DNA of 64,000 bases. Origin: Artemia franciscana. Taxonomy: Eukaryota > Arthropoda > Branchiopoda > Anostraca > Artemiidae. Location: NCBI RefSeq assembly GCF_032884065.1, contig NC_088883.1:22501637-22565636 (forward strand), read 5' to 3'. Position 1 is the first letter of the stretch. The number at the start of each line of letters is the position of its first letter. Shown in pieces: positions 10,925-22,035 of the stretch. The position numbers and the translations under genes are program-made. The notes under the pieces were generated by a model. That model made no database searches, was not told the DNA's origin, and was given only the letters and a program-made list of their open reading frames with translations.

Positions 10925-11330
10925 GAATATTTCGGCCCTATGTCCAAGGGCCATCTTCAGCACAATACGAGAACAAGAGAGAAAATATGTATATATAAAT
11001 AAACTTATATTAAATTGTGAGAATTAAAACTAAATAATGTTATTTAAAAACTTTTTTAAAAACAGCCCTAGCATCCTTACTTCAACGAAGTTCAACCAGG
11101 ACTGACAAAAAGAATGAAGTGAGAATATAAACTCATTCAAACTAAAGAGAACAAAGTGATTAAATGCAATTTCTCAGAGCCAACCTTGCTTTTTTAGCAG
11201 CCTGTCTCAAAGGCCTTTTCGTAGCTGGTTCAGTACTATTATAAATCGGTTTAGTAAAATATTTTGTTAGATCGTTTTTACTTAAATTTTAGTATAAAGA
11301 ATAGTGATTATTTACTAAATTTAGTGATAG
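10925..11330 (-). mobile_element. 3' non-coding part of a second Penelope-like element
   Basis: Parallels 3005-3435. On the minus strand, 'ctgaaga', a GGCCC/GGGCC stem and 'gaaa' occur in the order expected of a hammerhead-ribozyme core (10930-10965). Such ribozymes are known in the terminal repeats of Penelope-like elements. The short stem III expected after 'gaaa' is not intact here. Confidence 0.45.
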
Positions 11331-11403
11331 ATTTAGTCCCTGTTCAAAGAAATATTATTATTTATTTTGAGATTAATTTCGATTGATTCTCGAACCACCT
11401 ATT

Positions 11404-11960
11404 TTATCCCCAAATTTTGAATCTATTTGAATCGATTGATTCACTGATGAGTGAAGATTTTTCAAAAAGTATCGTTTGGGACGGATTATTAAATATATGC
11501 CAACCTAAAGCAGAATCAAAGGAGTTGTTGGAACTATTTGAAATTAATGCCTTGTCTATGTCTTTTTTATGCTGTTGTAACCGTTTTTCAAGATTCTGAT
11601 GGGTCCTGCCAACATAGTAGTTTCCACAATCACAGGGTATTTGATAGACCCATCTTTGGCGAGTAACTGGGGTCTTATCTTTAACAGAATTTAAGAAATT
11701 AATGATTTTAGAATTATTAGTAAAAACTACGTACAGATTATTTTTTGTACAAATATTTTTTAATTTTGTTTTGATCTTTGGGATATACGGAAAATAGACA
11801 ATATTTGAGGGCTTATCAGTAGCCTCACATTGTGAAATATCTTCTTCGATTTTACAAGAATGTCTTTTTATTCTACGGTTAACTATTTTATTGACAAAAG
11901 GAATGGGGTATCCATTACCAAAAAAAATTATCTCTGATAAAGTTTATTTCTGCATTTATT
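11404..11960 (-). pseudogene. Penelope-like element, connector and GIY-YIG endonuclease
   Basis: On the minus strand, 'NGYPIPFVNKIVNRRIKRH' (end of the RT/connector region) is followed by 'VYFPYIPKIKTKLKNICTKN', 'VYQIPCDCGNYYVGRT' and 'HQNLEKRLQQHKKD'. 'Y-x-P-Y-I-P' and the VYQ/YYVGRT pair are typical of Penelope-like elements. A frameshift separates the first segment from 'INFIRDNFF' upstream. Another after 'FKIWG' (stop at 11404-11406) separates the last part, where 'RESIEI' and 'NNISLNRD' continue to about 11335. The catalytic reverse transcriptase is missing. It abuts LINE A on its 5' side, which suggests LINE A inserted into it or replaced its upstream half. Confidence 0.8.
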
Positions 11961-11964
11961 CAAA

Positions 11965-12645
11965 ATGATGGACTTCAAAGAAGGGGGACTTAGCTTTGCC
12001 GCACTTCGAAGGATATCCCCTTTGGCCAAATCGTATTGTAAATGTTATTAGGTCAAAAGAATCTATACTTAAATTTACCGTTTTTTGCTACAGATCTCAT
12101 GATTTTCATGTATTGATAGCTGCGAATCTTGTATCTTTTGAAGATAACTATGCCAATGCTAAAGCGAACACAGAAGTGTGTGAATCATGCCTTTCGAGAA
12201 AACGGGGGCAGTCCAGACATTTACCTTGAATTTGTCAGGAAAAGAAATCGAAAAGTATCGAGTAAAATAGCTACTGTTTAAACCGATGCCTTGGCTACCC
12301 ACACTCAACTTCTTTCCACACAAACTGAGATAGACAAGATTCGTGCTGAGATTGTTAAAGCCATCGAAAAAAAGCTCAAGAAAATTTGCTGAATCAGCCA
12401 GCCCAAAACAACAAAACTTCTTCCAAAGAGTACAACATTTCTTAGGCGGTATGAGAATTCAGATTCAGTCTCTGGAACGTAGATTTCAGATTTTTGAGCA
12501 AAAAATTGATGATTTGGAACAGGAGAAGCTTCTTGATTCGTTGTTCGTTAGTATATACCTAACTAAAGTGAAGAAATTGGTACTAGAAGGTGTTAGAGAT
12601 CGATTTGGTGCTAAGAACCTATGGATTTATCGTGGCTGCATTTAA
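11965..12645 (+). pseudogene. LINE A ORF1: PWWP-like domain, coiled coil, C-terminal ORF1 motif
   Basis: Starts at ATG-ATG (11965/11968, 'MMDFKEG'). After a one-base slip in a G-run it continues 'GDLALPHFEGYPLWPNRIVN', 'LKFTVFCYRSHDFHVL' and 'ANLVSFEDNY'. This follows the PWWP fold in order: G-D-L, the G-Y-P-x-W-P core, F-x-x-x-H-D, then N-L-x-x-F-x-x-N. PWWP domains bind methylated histone tails and DNA. Further on there is a heptad-rich segment ('IQSLERRFQIFEQKIDDLEQ') and a truncated C-terminal motif ('VRDRFGAKNLWIYRGCI') like those in jockey/CR1-type ORF1 proteins. Stops and frameshifts show that this copy is dead. LINE B repeats the same layout, which makes chance resemblance unlikely. 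Confidence 0.65.
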
Positions 12646-12870
12646 ATAAGACCAAAGTGACTTAAATCCCGTACAAATCAGATCACTTACGGACACCTTC
12701 TAAATTTTTCGGTCGGTTTTGTTTGTTAGTTGTGTATTTTTTTTTCTCAGTTTCTTTTCCTTTTTCGTTCTGTATTCAGTTTTTGTTTCTTTCGTCTTTC
12801 ATTTGTTTCATTTATTTTTGTGTTTTTATTCCCTTCTTTGCTATGTTGAAAGTCAGTTTTATTTTCCTTT
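12646..12870. other. T-rich spacer between LINE A ORF1 and ORF2
   Basis: A T- and TTTC-rich stretch without coding potential. LINE B has a similar T-rich spacer at about 18070-18450. Confidence 0.5.
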
Positions 12871-14970
12871 GTGATGTTGAATGATGTTCAATCTTTAGCA
12901 AGATTTATGAATATTCCTTTTCGTATTGGGGACCATTTGGATGCCCAAATTGGTCGTAATGATTTACCTGTTGCAAATTTTAAACCTCTCCGTTTGAATT
13001 CGCATATTAGACGATTTGAAATAGGAAGGGGTATTTCGCTTTGGCTTTGTTCTAGGAATTACCATTAAATTACTTGACATTTTCATTTGCTCCAGTTGAT
13101 TGAAGAATTTTCTTTTAAATTTGCTGTTGTAGGCACTTATGAAACATTTGTAAATTCTGACCAATATCTCTCGGCTTATTTTTTTTTCCAGGTTATGATT
13201 CTGAAGAAAGGAACCGAACATCTATGAACCTTGGTGTATTGGGATTTTTAATGAAGAAAACTCAAATTATGTAATTAGAGATGAAGATAGAAAGTTTTTC
13301 TCTTGAAACTGAAGTTGAAAAAAGAATATTTTGGTTAGTATGGTGAATAAGCCCCTCAGTGCTCACCTGGATGAGTTTATTGATGGTTTTAATTGGTTGC
13401 TTCGATGTATTTCTTCTAAAGGTTTGGATTTTATATGTATAGGTGATTTTAACTATAGCCTTTTAAATCATAGAGCTGATAATTTTGATTTTTTTAATTA
13501 TATGATTTCAAATTATCTTTACCCCTTAGCTTGTGTTCCAACCTTTATATCCAAGTCACTCTGCTACTCTGATTGATAATGTTTTCGTTGGTTCTGCTTA
13601 TTTGAATCATAGTTGCGCAGATATGGTTGTGGACCCCAATTCAGACCGTTTCCCAGTTGTAACTCAGTTAGCTTAAAAAAAATAAACTAGGGCAACGAAA
13701 ATGATGGTCAGTGCGCTTAAGAAAGAAAACCTGGATATATTTGCAGAGGAACTGAGCTATCTCAGCTGAGAAACTGTGCTGGAAATAATTGAAGATTTTT
13801 CCCTTAATTTATGTCTATTTTACAAAAAATTATGTCAGTTTTACAGCTTATTTATGATAAAACGTGACCCTTACAAGCTGTCAGACATCAGAAGAATAAA
13901 CCACGAAAGCCATGGATAACTGACCAAATAAAAGTGATAGAAATAAAAGAAATCTACTGTACAAATAAGCTTTAAATACTCAGGATCCGAACTGATTTCG
14001 AGGAGTTCAGAAAGGCAAGAAACAGAGTAAACTTTCCGTGATGCCATCCTGAAAAGAGGTATTTTAGCGAAAAGTTAAGTGAGCACAAAGGTGATACTAA
14101 AACAACGTGGCAAGCTATTAATGAAATCATGGGAATAAAAAATTGCAGTCATTCTCTTTGTATTGATATTAATGGCATGTCTGTAAATGACAATTTTATT
14201 GTAGCGAATCATTTTGGTCGTTTTTATTTAAAAATAGGATAATCAATTCATTAGGGTGCTAAAAATTATTAATAAATTTTCTTTCAGATTAATTTGCGGA
14301 TGATCGAGGGGAAAGATTGGAGTTTCGGTTTAAAAAATGTGCAAGTGTAGACGTTATAAAAATTACTTAGAAAATTAATGAAATTCTGCTAGAAGTGCTG
14401 CTGTAAATCTAAGGACACTTAAAGCCATAGTGATGTATCTACTTCCTTTCTTGCTTCACATTATTACCGGATTCCTGACAACAAGAACCTTCTCAGATGC
14501 CTTGAAACAACCTAAATTAATACTTCTGTTCAAAGGAGGTTTGAAGTCAGATATGATTAACCGGAGACCAATCTCAATATTGGCTTTGTTCTCCAAAATA
14601 CTTGAGAAAGTGGTCCGTCAATGCCTTTATGCTCATCCTACGAAGCATGACCTATTAAGGGTTTCGGAGAAACCACTCTACTAGTCATGCTGCTATTCAC
14701 CTCGTTGATTCGTAAGTAATTGTATAGAAAGGGGCGAAATTACCCCAACAGTATTCTTTGATTGAAAAAAGCTTTTGATACAGTTTGATCAGTATTAATT
14801 CGAAGTCCATGGTGTTAAGACCTTTTACTTTAAACCTATCATCAGGTGGCAAAGGGGTACAGGGTCGTTACAGTAAATACACTGAAAATAACGAATTCAT
14901 AATTGCATTGTCAATAATAAGGCTGACGAACAAAATCAACCTTTCTCTGATATTAAATTATTCTTGAAGC
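12871..14970 (+). pseudogene. LINE A ORF2 remnant: endonuclease and partial reverse transcriptase
   Basis: Scattered frames in order match an apurinic-type endonuclease plus reverse transcriptase. 'FICIGDFNYSLLNH' (13427) is the G-D-F-N motif. 'ATLIDNVFVG' and 'SDRFPVVTQL' follow, the second standing where S-D-H-F-P-V is usual, so the catalytic His is replaced by Arg. 'YFSEKLSEHKGDTKTTWQAI' (about 14051) is the linker. 'LILLFKGGLKSD' and 'RRPISILALFSKILEKVV' (14520-14620) are the first reverse-transcriptase motifs. Near 14756 a broken 'FFD..KKAFDTV' would be motif A, interrupted by a stop and a shift. Similarity fades after about 14830, before the Y-x-D-D motif. The strand and spacing match LINE B. 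Confidence 0.75.
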
Positions 14971-15119
14971 GTTAACACAAGCTAAAATAATATGATTATT
15001 TCTTTGTAGTTATAAGGATAAACTATTATGAAACTGTAAAGATTGAACTGCATTAAGTACGTCACTCGAACGAATACCGATTTACCTGTATATGGCTTAG
15101 TGCCAAGTGAACAAAGGAT

Positions 15120-16235
15120 TTACTGTGAAATTAAACAGTTCGTGGTAACGAACTGTAGTAAGGAGCGACCCGGCTCAATAGTAACCAAAAGTCTAAAAAA
15201 TGGAATTTTGGTACCAATAGCTACATCAAAAGAATCGCATTTTAATGCTGATTTTAAATATATAAGTTTCATCAAGTTTTTACCCATCAAAAGTTATGAG
15301 CCTGAGAAAATTTGCGTTATTTTAGAAAATAGGGGGAAACGCCCCCTGAAAGTCATAGAATCTTAACGAAAATCACACCATCAGATTCAGAGTATCAGAG
15401 AACCCTACTGTAGAAGTTTCAAGCTCCTATCTACAAAAATGTGGAATTTTATATTTTTTGCCAGAAGGCAGATCACGGATGCGTGTTTTTGTTTTTTTGT
15501 TGTTTTTTTTTTCCAGGGGTGATCGTATCGACCCAGTTGTCCTAGAATGTTGCGAGAGGGCTCATTCTAACGGAAACGAAAAGTTCTAGTGCCCTTTTTA
15601 AGTGACCAAAAAAATTGGAGGGCACCTAGGCCCCCTCCCACGCTAAGTATTTTCCCAAAGTCAACGGATCAAAATTCTGAGATAGCCAACTTATTAAGCG
15701 TAGTAAAAAAATCTTATAACTATGTCTTTGGGGACGAGTTACTCCCCCACAGTCCCCGTGGGAGGGGTTACAAGTTCAAAACTTTGACCAGTGCTTACAT
15801 ATAGTAATGGTTATTGGGAAGTGTACAGGCGTTTTGAGGAGGATTATTTGGTTGGAGGCAAGGGTTGAGAAGAGGGGGATATGCTGGGGGAACTTTCCAT
15901 CGAGGAATTTGTCATGGGGGAAGAAATTTTCCATGAAGGGAGCGCAGGATTTACTAGCATTACTTAAAAAAAAACAATGAAAAAGTTTTTTTCATCTGGA
16001 AGTAAGCAGTAGCATTAAAACTTAAAATGAACAGAAATTATTACGCATATGAGGGGCTCACCTCCTCCTAATACCTCACTCTTTACGCTAAAGTATTTTT
16101 AGTAATGTCAACTATTTATTCTACGGCTTTTGTGATTCAGGGGTCATTCTTAGTGAATTGGGACAAAATTTAAGCTTTAGTGTAAAGAGCGAGGTACTGA
16201 CGAGGGGGCGAACCCCCTCATATATGTAATAAAAA
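15120..16235. mobile_element. Composite repeat Y-W-F1, copy 2
   Basis: Y (15120-15700) includes the inverted repeat 'acagttcgtggtaacgaact' and 'atggaattttggtaccaat'. It holds an apparently open 107-codon stretch (15043-15366) that also reads through repeat sequence, so I do not regard it as a gene. W (about 15830-15930) is short. F1 copy d (15978-16235) has arms with 'aggggctcacctcctcct' and 'gacgagggggcgaacccc'. A further Y fragment sits at 16290-16400. Confidence 0.65.
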
Positions 16236-16504
16236 CGCTAATAAAAAAGCTAATTTATAAGTTACGTATATCTTTTACTTATAAAAAGATTCGTTAAAAA
16301 TTAAAAGTTCTAGTTGCCTTTTTAATTAACCGAAAATCGGAGGGCAACTAGGCTTCCCCCCCCCCCGCTCTTTTTTTCTCAAAATCATTCGATCAAAATT
16401 ATGAGAAAGCCATTTAGCCAAAAAAATAAATATACAAATTTCGTTTTAATTATTCCTATGTGGAGATGCAAAATCAAAACATGCATTGATTCAAAAACGT
16501 TGAG

Positions 16505-16801
16505 AAATTAAATAAAAAAAACAAGTTTTTTAAATGAAAGTAAGGAGCGACATTAAAACTTAAAACGAACAGAAATTACTCCGTATATGAAAGGGGCTTT
16601 TCCTTCTCAACGCCCCGCTCTTTGTAATGTAGAGTTAAGTAGAGTTAATGTAGAGTTAAGAGAAAGAGTCAAACTTTAGCGTAAAGAGCGGGGCGTTGAG
16701 AAGGAAAAGCCGCTTTCATATACGGAGTAATTTCTGTTCGTTTTAAGTTTTAATGTCGCTCCTTACTTTCATTTAAAAAACTTGTTTTTTTTATTTAATT
16801 T
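16505..16801. mobile_element. Foldback element F1, copy e (nearly perfect hairpin)
   Basis: Arms 16505-16623 and 16683-16801 are inverted copies of about 119 bases with very few mismatches, separated by a roughly 60-base loop that itself contains 'gtagagttaa' three times. The outer ends read 'aaattaaataaaaaaaac' and 'gttttttttatttaattt'. It is the youngest-looking of the six F1 copies. Confidence 0.85.
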
Positions 16802-17017
16802 TTTGAAAAGACTGGCTTTGCTTTTTTGTTTAATTACTGGATGCAATGCTGTTTTGGATGTAAGAAAATGGTAGAGAAAAACGTTGCAGGCCTCCACACT
16901 TCACTGGGCCACCCTACAAGAGCGATGATTGCCAACGTCATCCGTGTGCTTGCCCACTATATAATGTCACTTGTCTCATTTGTTGTTTTTTCTTTCTTTT
17001 TTCTCCTGCTCGCATTA

Positions 17018-18050
17018 ATGATGCCGTCATACATGCAATTCGATTTAGCACAGACGAAATTCACAGGCCTGTGGCCTGTACGAATTTTATAAATTACAAA
17101 AAATGATAGAAAGCGAATAAACTATTTGATCTTCTGCTACAGGGATCATAACGAGCAAATTGTTTCTGAGGGCAATCTTGTATCGTATGGAAATAATGTT
17201 GAAGAAGCTTCTACTAAAACTGCGAAGAATGTTAAACTCGCATTTGATGAACTTGAGGGTTTTTCCGAGATTTACAGGTCAATTTCAAAGGAATTTTCTG
17301 CACTAAGAGTATCCGATGAAGCTGCTGCATTACCTGGTTCACAGTCTGCTTTATTTACGTGAATATCTGCTACAGAACGGGAGTTAGACAAAAGTAGAAA
17401 ATCTATTGTTTCAGAGATATCTCGTCCTGTTTCTGCAAAGTGTGACGCAAGAGTGCATTCTGGCCTTAAAGACTCTGCTGATCATAATTAGATCATAATT
17501 AATCAGTTATACAATTCTTTGTCACTGGAGTTCAATCCCATCTTAGACCGTGTTGGACAAGAGCTTAAAGTGTGTAGAATTCAATCCCTTAATCTGGAGA
17601 ATCGAATAGAAAAATTCGAGGTCCAGCTTGACGATATAAATCAAGAAAACATATTGGACAGTTTTGTTTTCAACGTTCTGAAACAAAAGCCAGGAGTTGA
17701 CCTTAAAACGACTTTGCTCAACGTCTTATCGACACAGACGGGTGTTACTGGTATGTCATCTGGCGAATTATCAAGTGTTATCCGGGTATAAATTAGTGGG
17801 ACTCGTACTGCTAGTGACAAAGTTGCCCCAGTACTATTGCAATTTGCTAGCAAATAAGTTGCTCGAAAAGTTTTCTCACAGAAGTCTAGACTAGCTGGTT
17901 CGGGCATCTTTGTGTCGAAATCCCTTACAAAGGGACGTGGTGATTTATTAAATGCTGCAAGGGATCGGTTCGGTGTCAAATATGTATGTACTGACCGCGG
18001 TAACATACTTGGGAAGTCACCAGGTGAACCGTCTGCCCGGAAAATATGAT
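17018..18050 (+). pseudogene. LINE B ORF1: PWWP-like domain, coiled coil, FP-type C-terminal region
   Basis: From the ATG at 17018 the frame reads 'FDLAQTKFTGLWPVRIL', a stop, then 'INYLIFCYRDHNEQIV' and 'GNLVSYGNNVEEA'. This is the same PWWP-like order as LINE A, with the G-x-W-P core. A helical segment ('LNLENRIEKFEVQLDDINQE', 17590) predicts a coiled coil. The end, 'GIFVSKSLTKGRGDLL', 'ARDRFGVKYVCTDRGNI', resembles the C-terminal region shared by LINE ORF1s and FP25K-type proteins. At least three stops interrupt it. ORF1 proteins bind element RNA; a PWWP module could add chromatin targeting, which is inference. Confidence 0.65.
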
Positions 18051-18515
18051 CCCTTTGTGAATGCATTTGAAATATTATTTTTGTTGTTTTTGCCGTTTTT
18101 TCTTTGTTTCTCCTGTATTGCTTTTTTCTTTTTTTCTTTTATTTGCTTTTTTCTTACTAATTTTTCACTATTTTTGTTATTTTCATTATTATTCTCAAGA
18201 ATTGTTTATTTTCAGTCCTGCATTTTCTTTCTTATTTTTTTTCTTTTCATTTAGAGAGATTTGTTTGGTTCGTCTATTTTTCGCTATTTTTGTTCTTTTC
18301 TTAAAAATTGTTGATTCACAGTCTTGCATATTTTTTTTTTTTGTCTTTACTTATTATATGTTCTTGTCAATTTTTATGCATTGGTGCTATTTATTTTTGG
18401 TTCGTGTCTTCTTTCTTAAATTTTTGCTGGAAAATTTGTTGGCATCACCTAGCCCTAACACTGAATCAACGATTATCTCCAAGCTATCATGGTGGATTGA
18501 GACAAAGGTGAGTAC

Positions 18516-20790
18516 TTGTTTGAACTGGCTTGCAATAACACATTAAGTGTATCTAACCATTCCGGTAGTTTTCCTGTCATGGGTCGTCTTCAGCTTCTGG
18601 AAAATGAAGCGTTAGATTTAGAAGAGGTATTGAATATGGGAAGTGGGATTATGCGGCACGGCGATTATTTAGAGGCTATTGGCAAAAATGAGACTAAATA
18701 TAGAAGTAGATTGTTTGAAGACCGAGCTGGGGTCGGTCAGCTCTCAGTTACACAGTTTAATATTCAAGGCCTTTGTCCGCCCATTGATGAATTTAAATTC
18801 CCTTTTTGTGAATCGCATTCATCCCCTAATTAATTGGATTGTGTGAAACATTTTAATTGATATTGATGATTCATTGGTTGATATTGAACGGTTAAATAGG
18901 TCAAAAATGTCAAAATGAGGTTTTGCATATTACATTGCTAATGGTTGTACATATTCAGTTCGTAAAGATCCTTCTGTTAATTTTGAAGGAGCATTTGAGT
19001 CGCTTTGAATTGCATTACTAATTAATCAGAAAACCATTCTACTTGCAGAGGTCTATCCCCCCCCCCCCCCTAATGGACCCTTTAGTTCTTTCCTTGATAT
19101 TCTTACGGTGTATTCGAAAATGTTCATAGTCTGAATTTGGATATTATATTTATGGGTGATTTCAATATTAATTTATTGGATAAAAACTCATCAATATCGA
19201 TTGATTTTTTATCTGCTATCACTTCTTTTAGTTTGTTGCATTCTATTTTGATCCCAACACGTATCACTAAGTCGTCTGATACTTTAATTGATAACATATA
19301 TTCCTCTTTTTTTCACAATACTGCCGTAATTGTTTCGGATATGTTAGACCATTTTCCGGTATGCTCTAAGTTCGATGTGTTGATTACCCGTCCTTCTAAA
19401 TCATTTATTCAAAGGCAGCATTTCCTCGCAAAGGAAGAGCAGCTCTCGAACCTTAGGTCGAATCTACCGGAAGCATCGTGGGAATTTGTGGATGATTTTA
19501 ATATGCCTATAAACGATGTGTTTGAAAATTTTTATGGGGTGATCAAGGACACTTTCGTTGAGGTATTTCTACGTGACCAGAAGAAAATGATTCAAAGAGG
19601 TCAGCCCCATTGTGTCCGTGGATGACTCATGGATTAGTAAAGAGTGATAAGCGAAAAGCTTATGTTTGGAAAGTTTACAAGAATCATCCTTCACCTCAGC
19701 AATATCGTCAAGAGTATCGAAATATAAATATAATCGAAATATAGTATCGAAATATATTTATGTCAGCAACACATAGGATTAAAAGAGATTATTATCGTAG
19801 AAAATTTTCAGAGTGCGGGAAAGATATAAAAAAACATGGATGATTATAAATTCCGATGTTAAGCCTGGTCATTCGCCTCCATCATTACCAACGAAGCTCA
19901 AGCTAGACAGAAAGGATATTGATAAAAAATAAGAAATAAAGCGGGAATTTACATCGTATTTTGCTTCAATTGGTAGTTTGACCGCTAATTCTGTATCTGA
20001 ATCAAGTTATAGTTGTGCTTTTACTAGATATTTGGGTCCTTCTTGCTAAAAATCTTTTTGTGCCTGAACAAGTAAGTGAAACAGAAAATTCTCGGATTAG
20101 TTTCTAATTTAAAGAGATCATCTTCTTCAGAACCTGGTTTAGTACCCACACGAGTAGTAACGTCTATTATTCCAGCGACAGTGACTCCGCTAGCAAAATT
20201 AATTAATAGGTCGTTTGAACGTCAAGTTTTCCCTAAGTCACTGAAGTCTGCGCATATAATCTTCATCCACAAAGGTGGTAGCAAGAGTGATCCTTAAAAT
20301 TTCTGGCCTATTTCCCTCCTTTTTACATTTCCAAAGATTTTTGAAAAAATATTCCATTCTCGTTTGGCAGATTTCTTTGTAGCGAAGAAATTTTTTCATG
20401 AGCACCAGTTTGGGTTTCGTCCGAGGAATTCTATAGATGTGTGTTGTGGTCAAGCAACTGCTTCAAAACAAAGCTACACGATTTATTGGGAGATACTTGG
20501 AAAAGGTCAATGACACTGAGGCATGTTATAATAAACTTAAAGTGCTTAATGTCATACAGCTTTGTGACTACCAATTAGGAATATTTTTGTATCAGTGTTG
20601 AGAATTGTATCAGTCCTGAGGTGTTTCAGGATTTTTACAAAGAAAATAAATCACTTCATAGTTATATACCCGCAACACTAATAATCTAGTCACTGAATAC
20701 AGAAGTGGAACTAGAGCAGGTTTTTCTGTCAGATATCTAGGTCCTAAGGTTTGGAATTCTCTTCCAGAGGGGTAGAGGAGCACCTTGGTT
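18516..20790 (+). pseudogene. LINE B ORF2: endonuclease, truncated reverse transcriptase, C-terminal tail
   Basis: 'LSVTQFNIQGL' (about 18740) opens an endonuclease domain. 'IIFMGDFNINLLDKN' (19143), 'TLIDNIYSSF' and 'SDMLDHFPVCSKF' continue it in one frame that stays open to 19625. The reverse transcriptase starts with 'AHIIFIHKGGSKSDP', a stop, 'NFWPISLLFTFPKIFEKI' and 'HEHQFGFRPRNSID' (20250-20440). It then jumps directly at about 20450 to the C-terminal thumb/tail 'LLQNKATRFIGRYLEKVN' and 'GFSVRYLGPKVWNSLP'. Motifs A, B and C (Y-x-D-D) are therefore deleted. Not able to transpose by itself. Confidence 0.8.
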
Positions 20791-21058
20791 TATTTAAGAG
20801 AAAAATGAAATTTTCTTTTGGGCTTTGGTTCATATATGATTTTTGTTTTGTTGTTTTCTTTTCTTTTTTTCATTATTAGAGATTGGTCATAATTTGGTTA
20901 TTTATTTCCTTTTTTGTCCTTTTGGTTGTTAAGAGTTATGTTTATTATATATGTGATCACCCAGTATCAAGTGCTTTTATGTCTTTCTTTGGGAAGCCAC
21001 TTGATATTAATGTTATGTGTTATATCATATTGTAATAAAATGAATTGAATTGAATTAA
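20791..21058 (+). mobile_element. LINE B 3' UTR and (GAATT)n tail
   Basis: T-rich 3' UTR that ends 'aataaaatgaattgaattga', a short GAATT-type simple tail marking the 3' end of the insertion. Some LINE clades end in such short repeats and not in poly-A. Confidence 0.65.
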
Positions 21059-22035
21059 TCTTTACTATTGTAGTTACAAGTGCCGAAGAGCAAAATAAAA
21101 TACACATAAAGGCAAAAGACTGTACAAAATTCATACTCTGTATGGTAATTTAATATAAATTTTTTTTGTTTAAGCGGTGTTTTGCATTTGAAAGGTAAGG
21201 GGTGAATTTTCTACTTCGTGTATTTAATAAAAGACAAATTATTTTATGGTAGTAGCAAAGTTGCACTGGGAGTGGTATCCGTTTTTTCTCTTATACTGAT
21301 TAATTTACTTCTTCCTTCCCTTTTTCCCTTTCCTTTTTCTAACCAAAAATACAACAGAATTTGAAAGTTTTTATATATCTCTTTTATTAGAAAGACTTGA
21401 ACCTCTCTTTAAAATTTCATCACTCTTTTGTAACTGCATACCCTAGCTTTCTTTTCATTGTCACTCTCTGTTTCATTTCCTTTATTGCTGAAGAACTAAT
21501 CATCATTCCGAGGACTTTCACACTTTAATTTTTAATTATTTACATTAGGAAGAATTGATATCATTTCACTGGCATGAGCATGCTGGACAAGTGGTTTAAC
21601 AAAACAAGGCTTTCTTGTCCTTAAAATTCTTGGCGGTATTCCCGAACTTGCTGGAACCAAATTTCTTAGCATATCTCAAACTAATCACAAACAGTTATTC
21701 GTATCCACGAAATAGGCCGTAAAACGATAATAAGTCAAAATGAAAACATGGATCAATCTTCTGATGAAAGAAAACTATGTTATAATTTGTCAAAAAGCAG
21801 GAATTTAAATAAGTATCAAGAAATATATCTGCATCATGACTGTATTTTGATCTAATTAATTAGATCTAAAAATGAATGCAACATTTATCTACGGAAGGGT
21901 GAGACTCATCTAAATTTAAAGGGATTTGAATGTTCTAAAAGAGAAAGTCAGTAAATTTTGCAGAATTATCTAAGTCAAAGACACTTAGGGCCACATTAAA
22001 GGTCCCCTCAACTATAAAGTTGAGTCACAGCTTAG
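21059..22035. other. No gene recognised
   Basis: I see no exon, RNA gene or repeat assigned to a family in this stretch between LINE B and the first 286-bp array. Confidence 0.4.

Noticed and set aside
15043..15366. 107-codon open frame as a gene
   Set aside because: It lies within repeat module Y, whose nucleotide sequence recurs at 9120-9300 and 48880-48940 without keeping the frame. It is a repeat by-product.
18061..18546. 161-codon Phe/Leu-rich frame as a membrane protein
   Set aside because: The segment is the T-rich spacer between ORF1 and ORF2 of LINE B. TTT/CTT/TTC-rich DNA gives hydrophobic peptides by chance.
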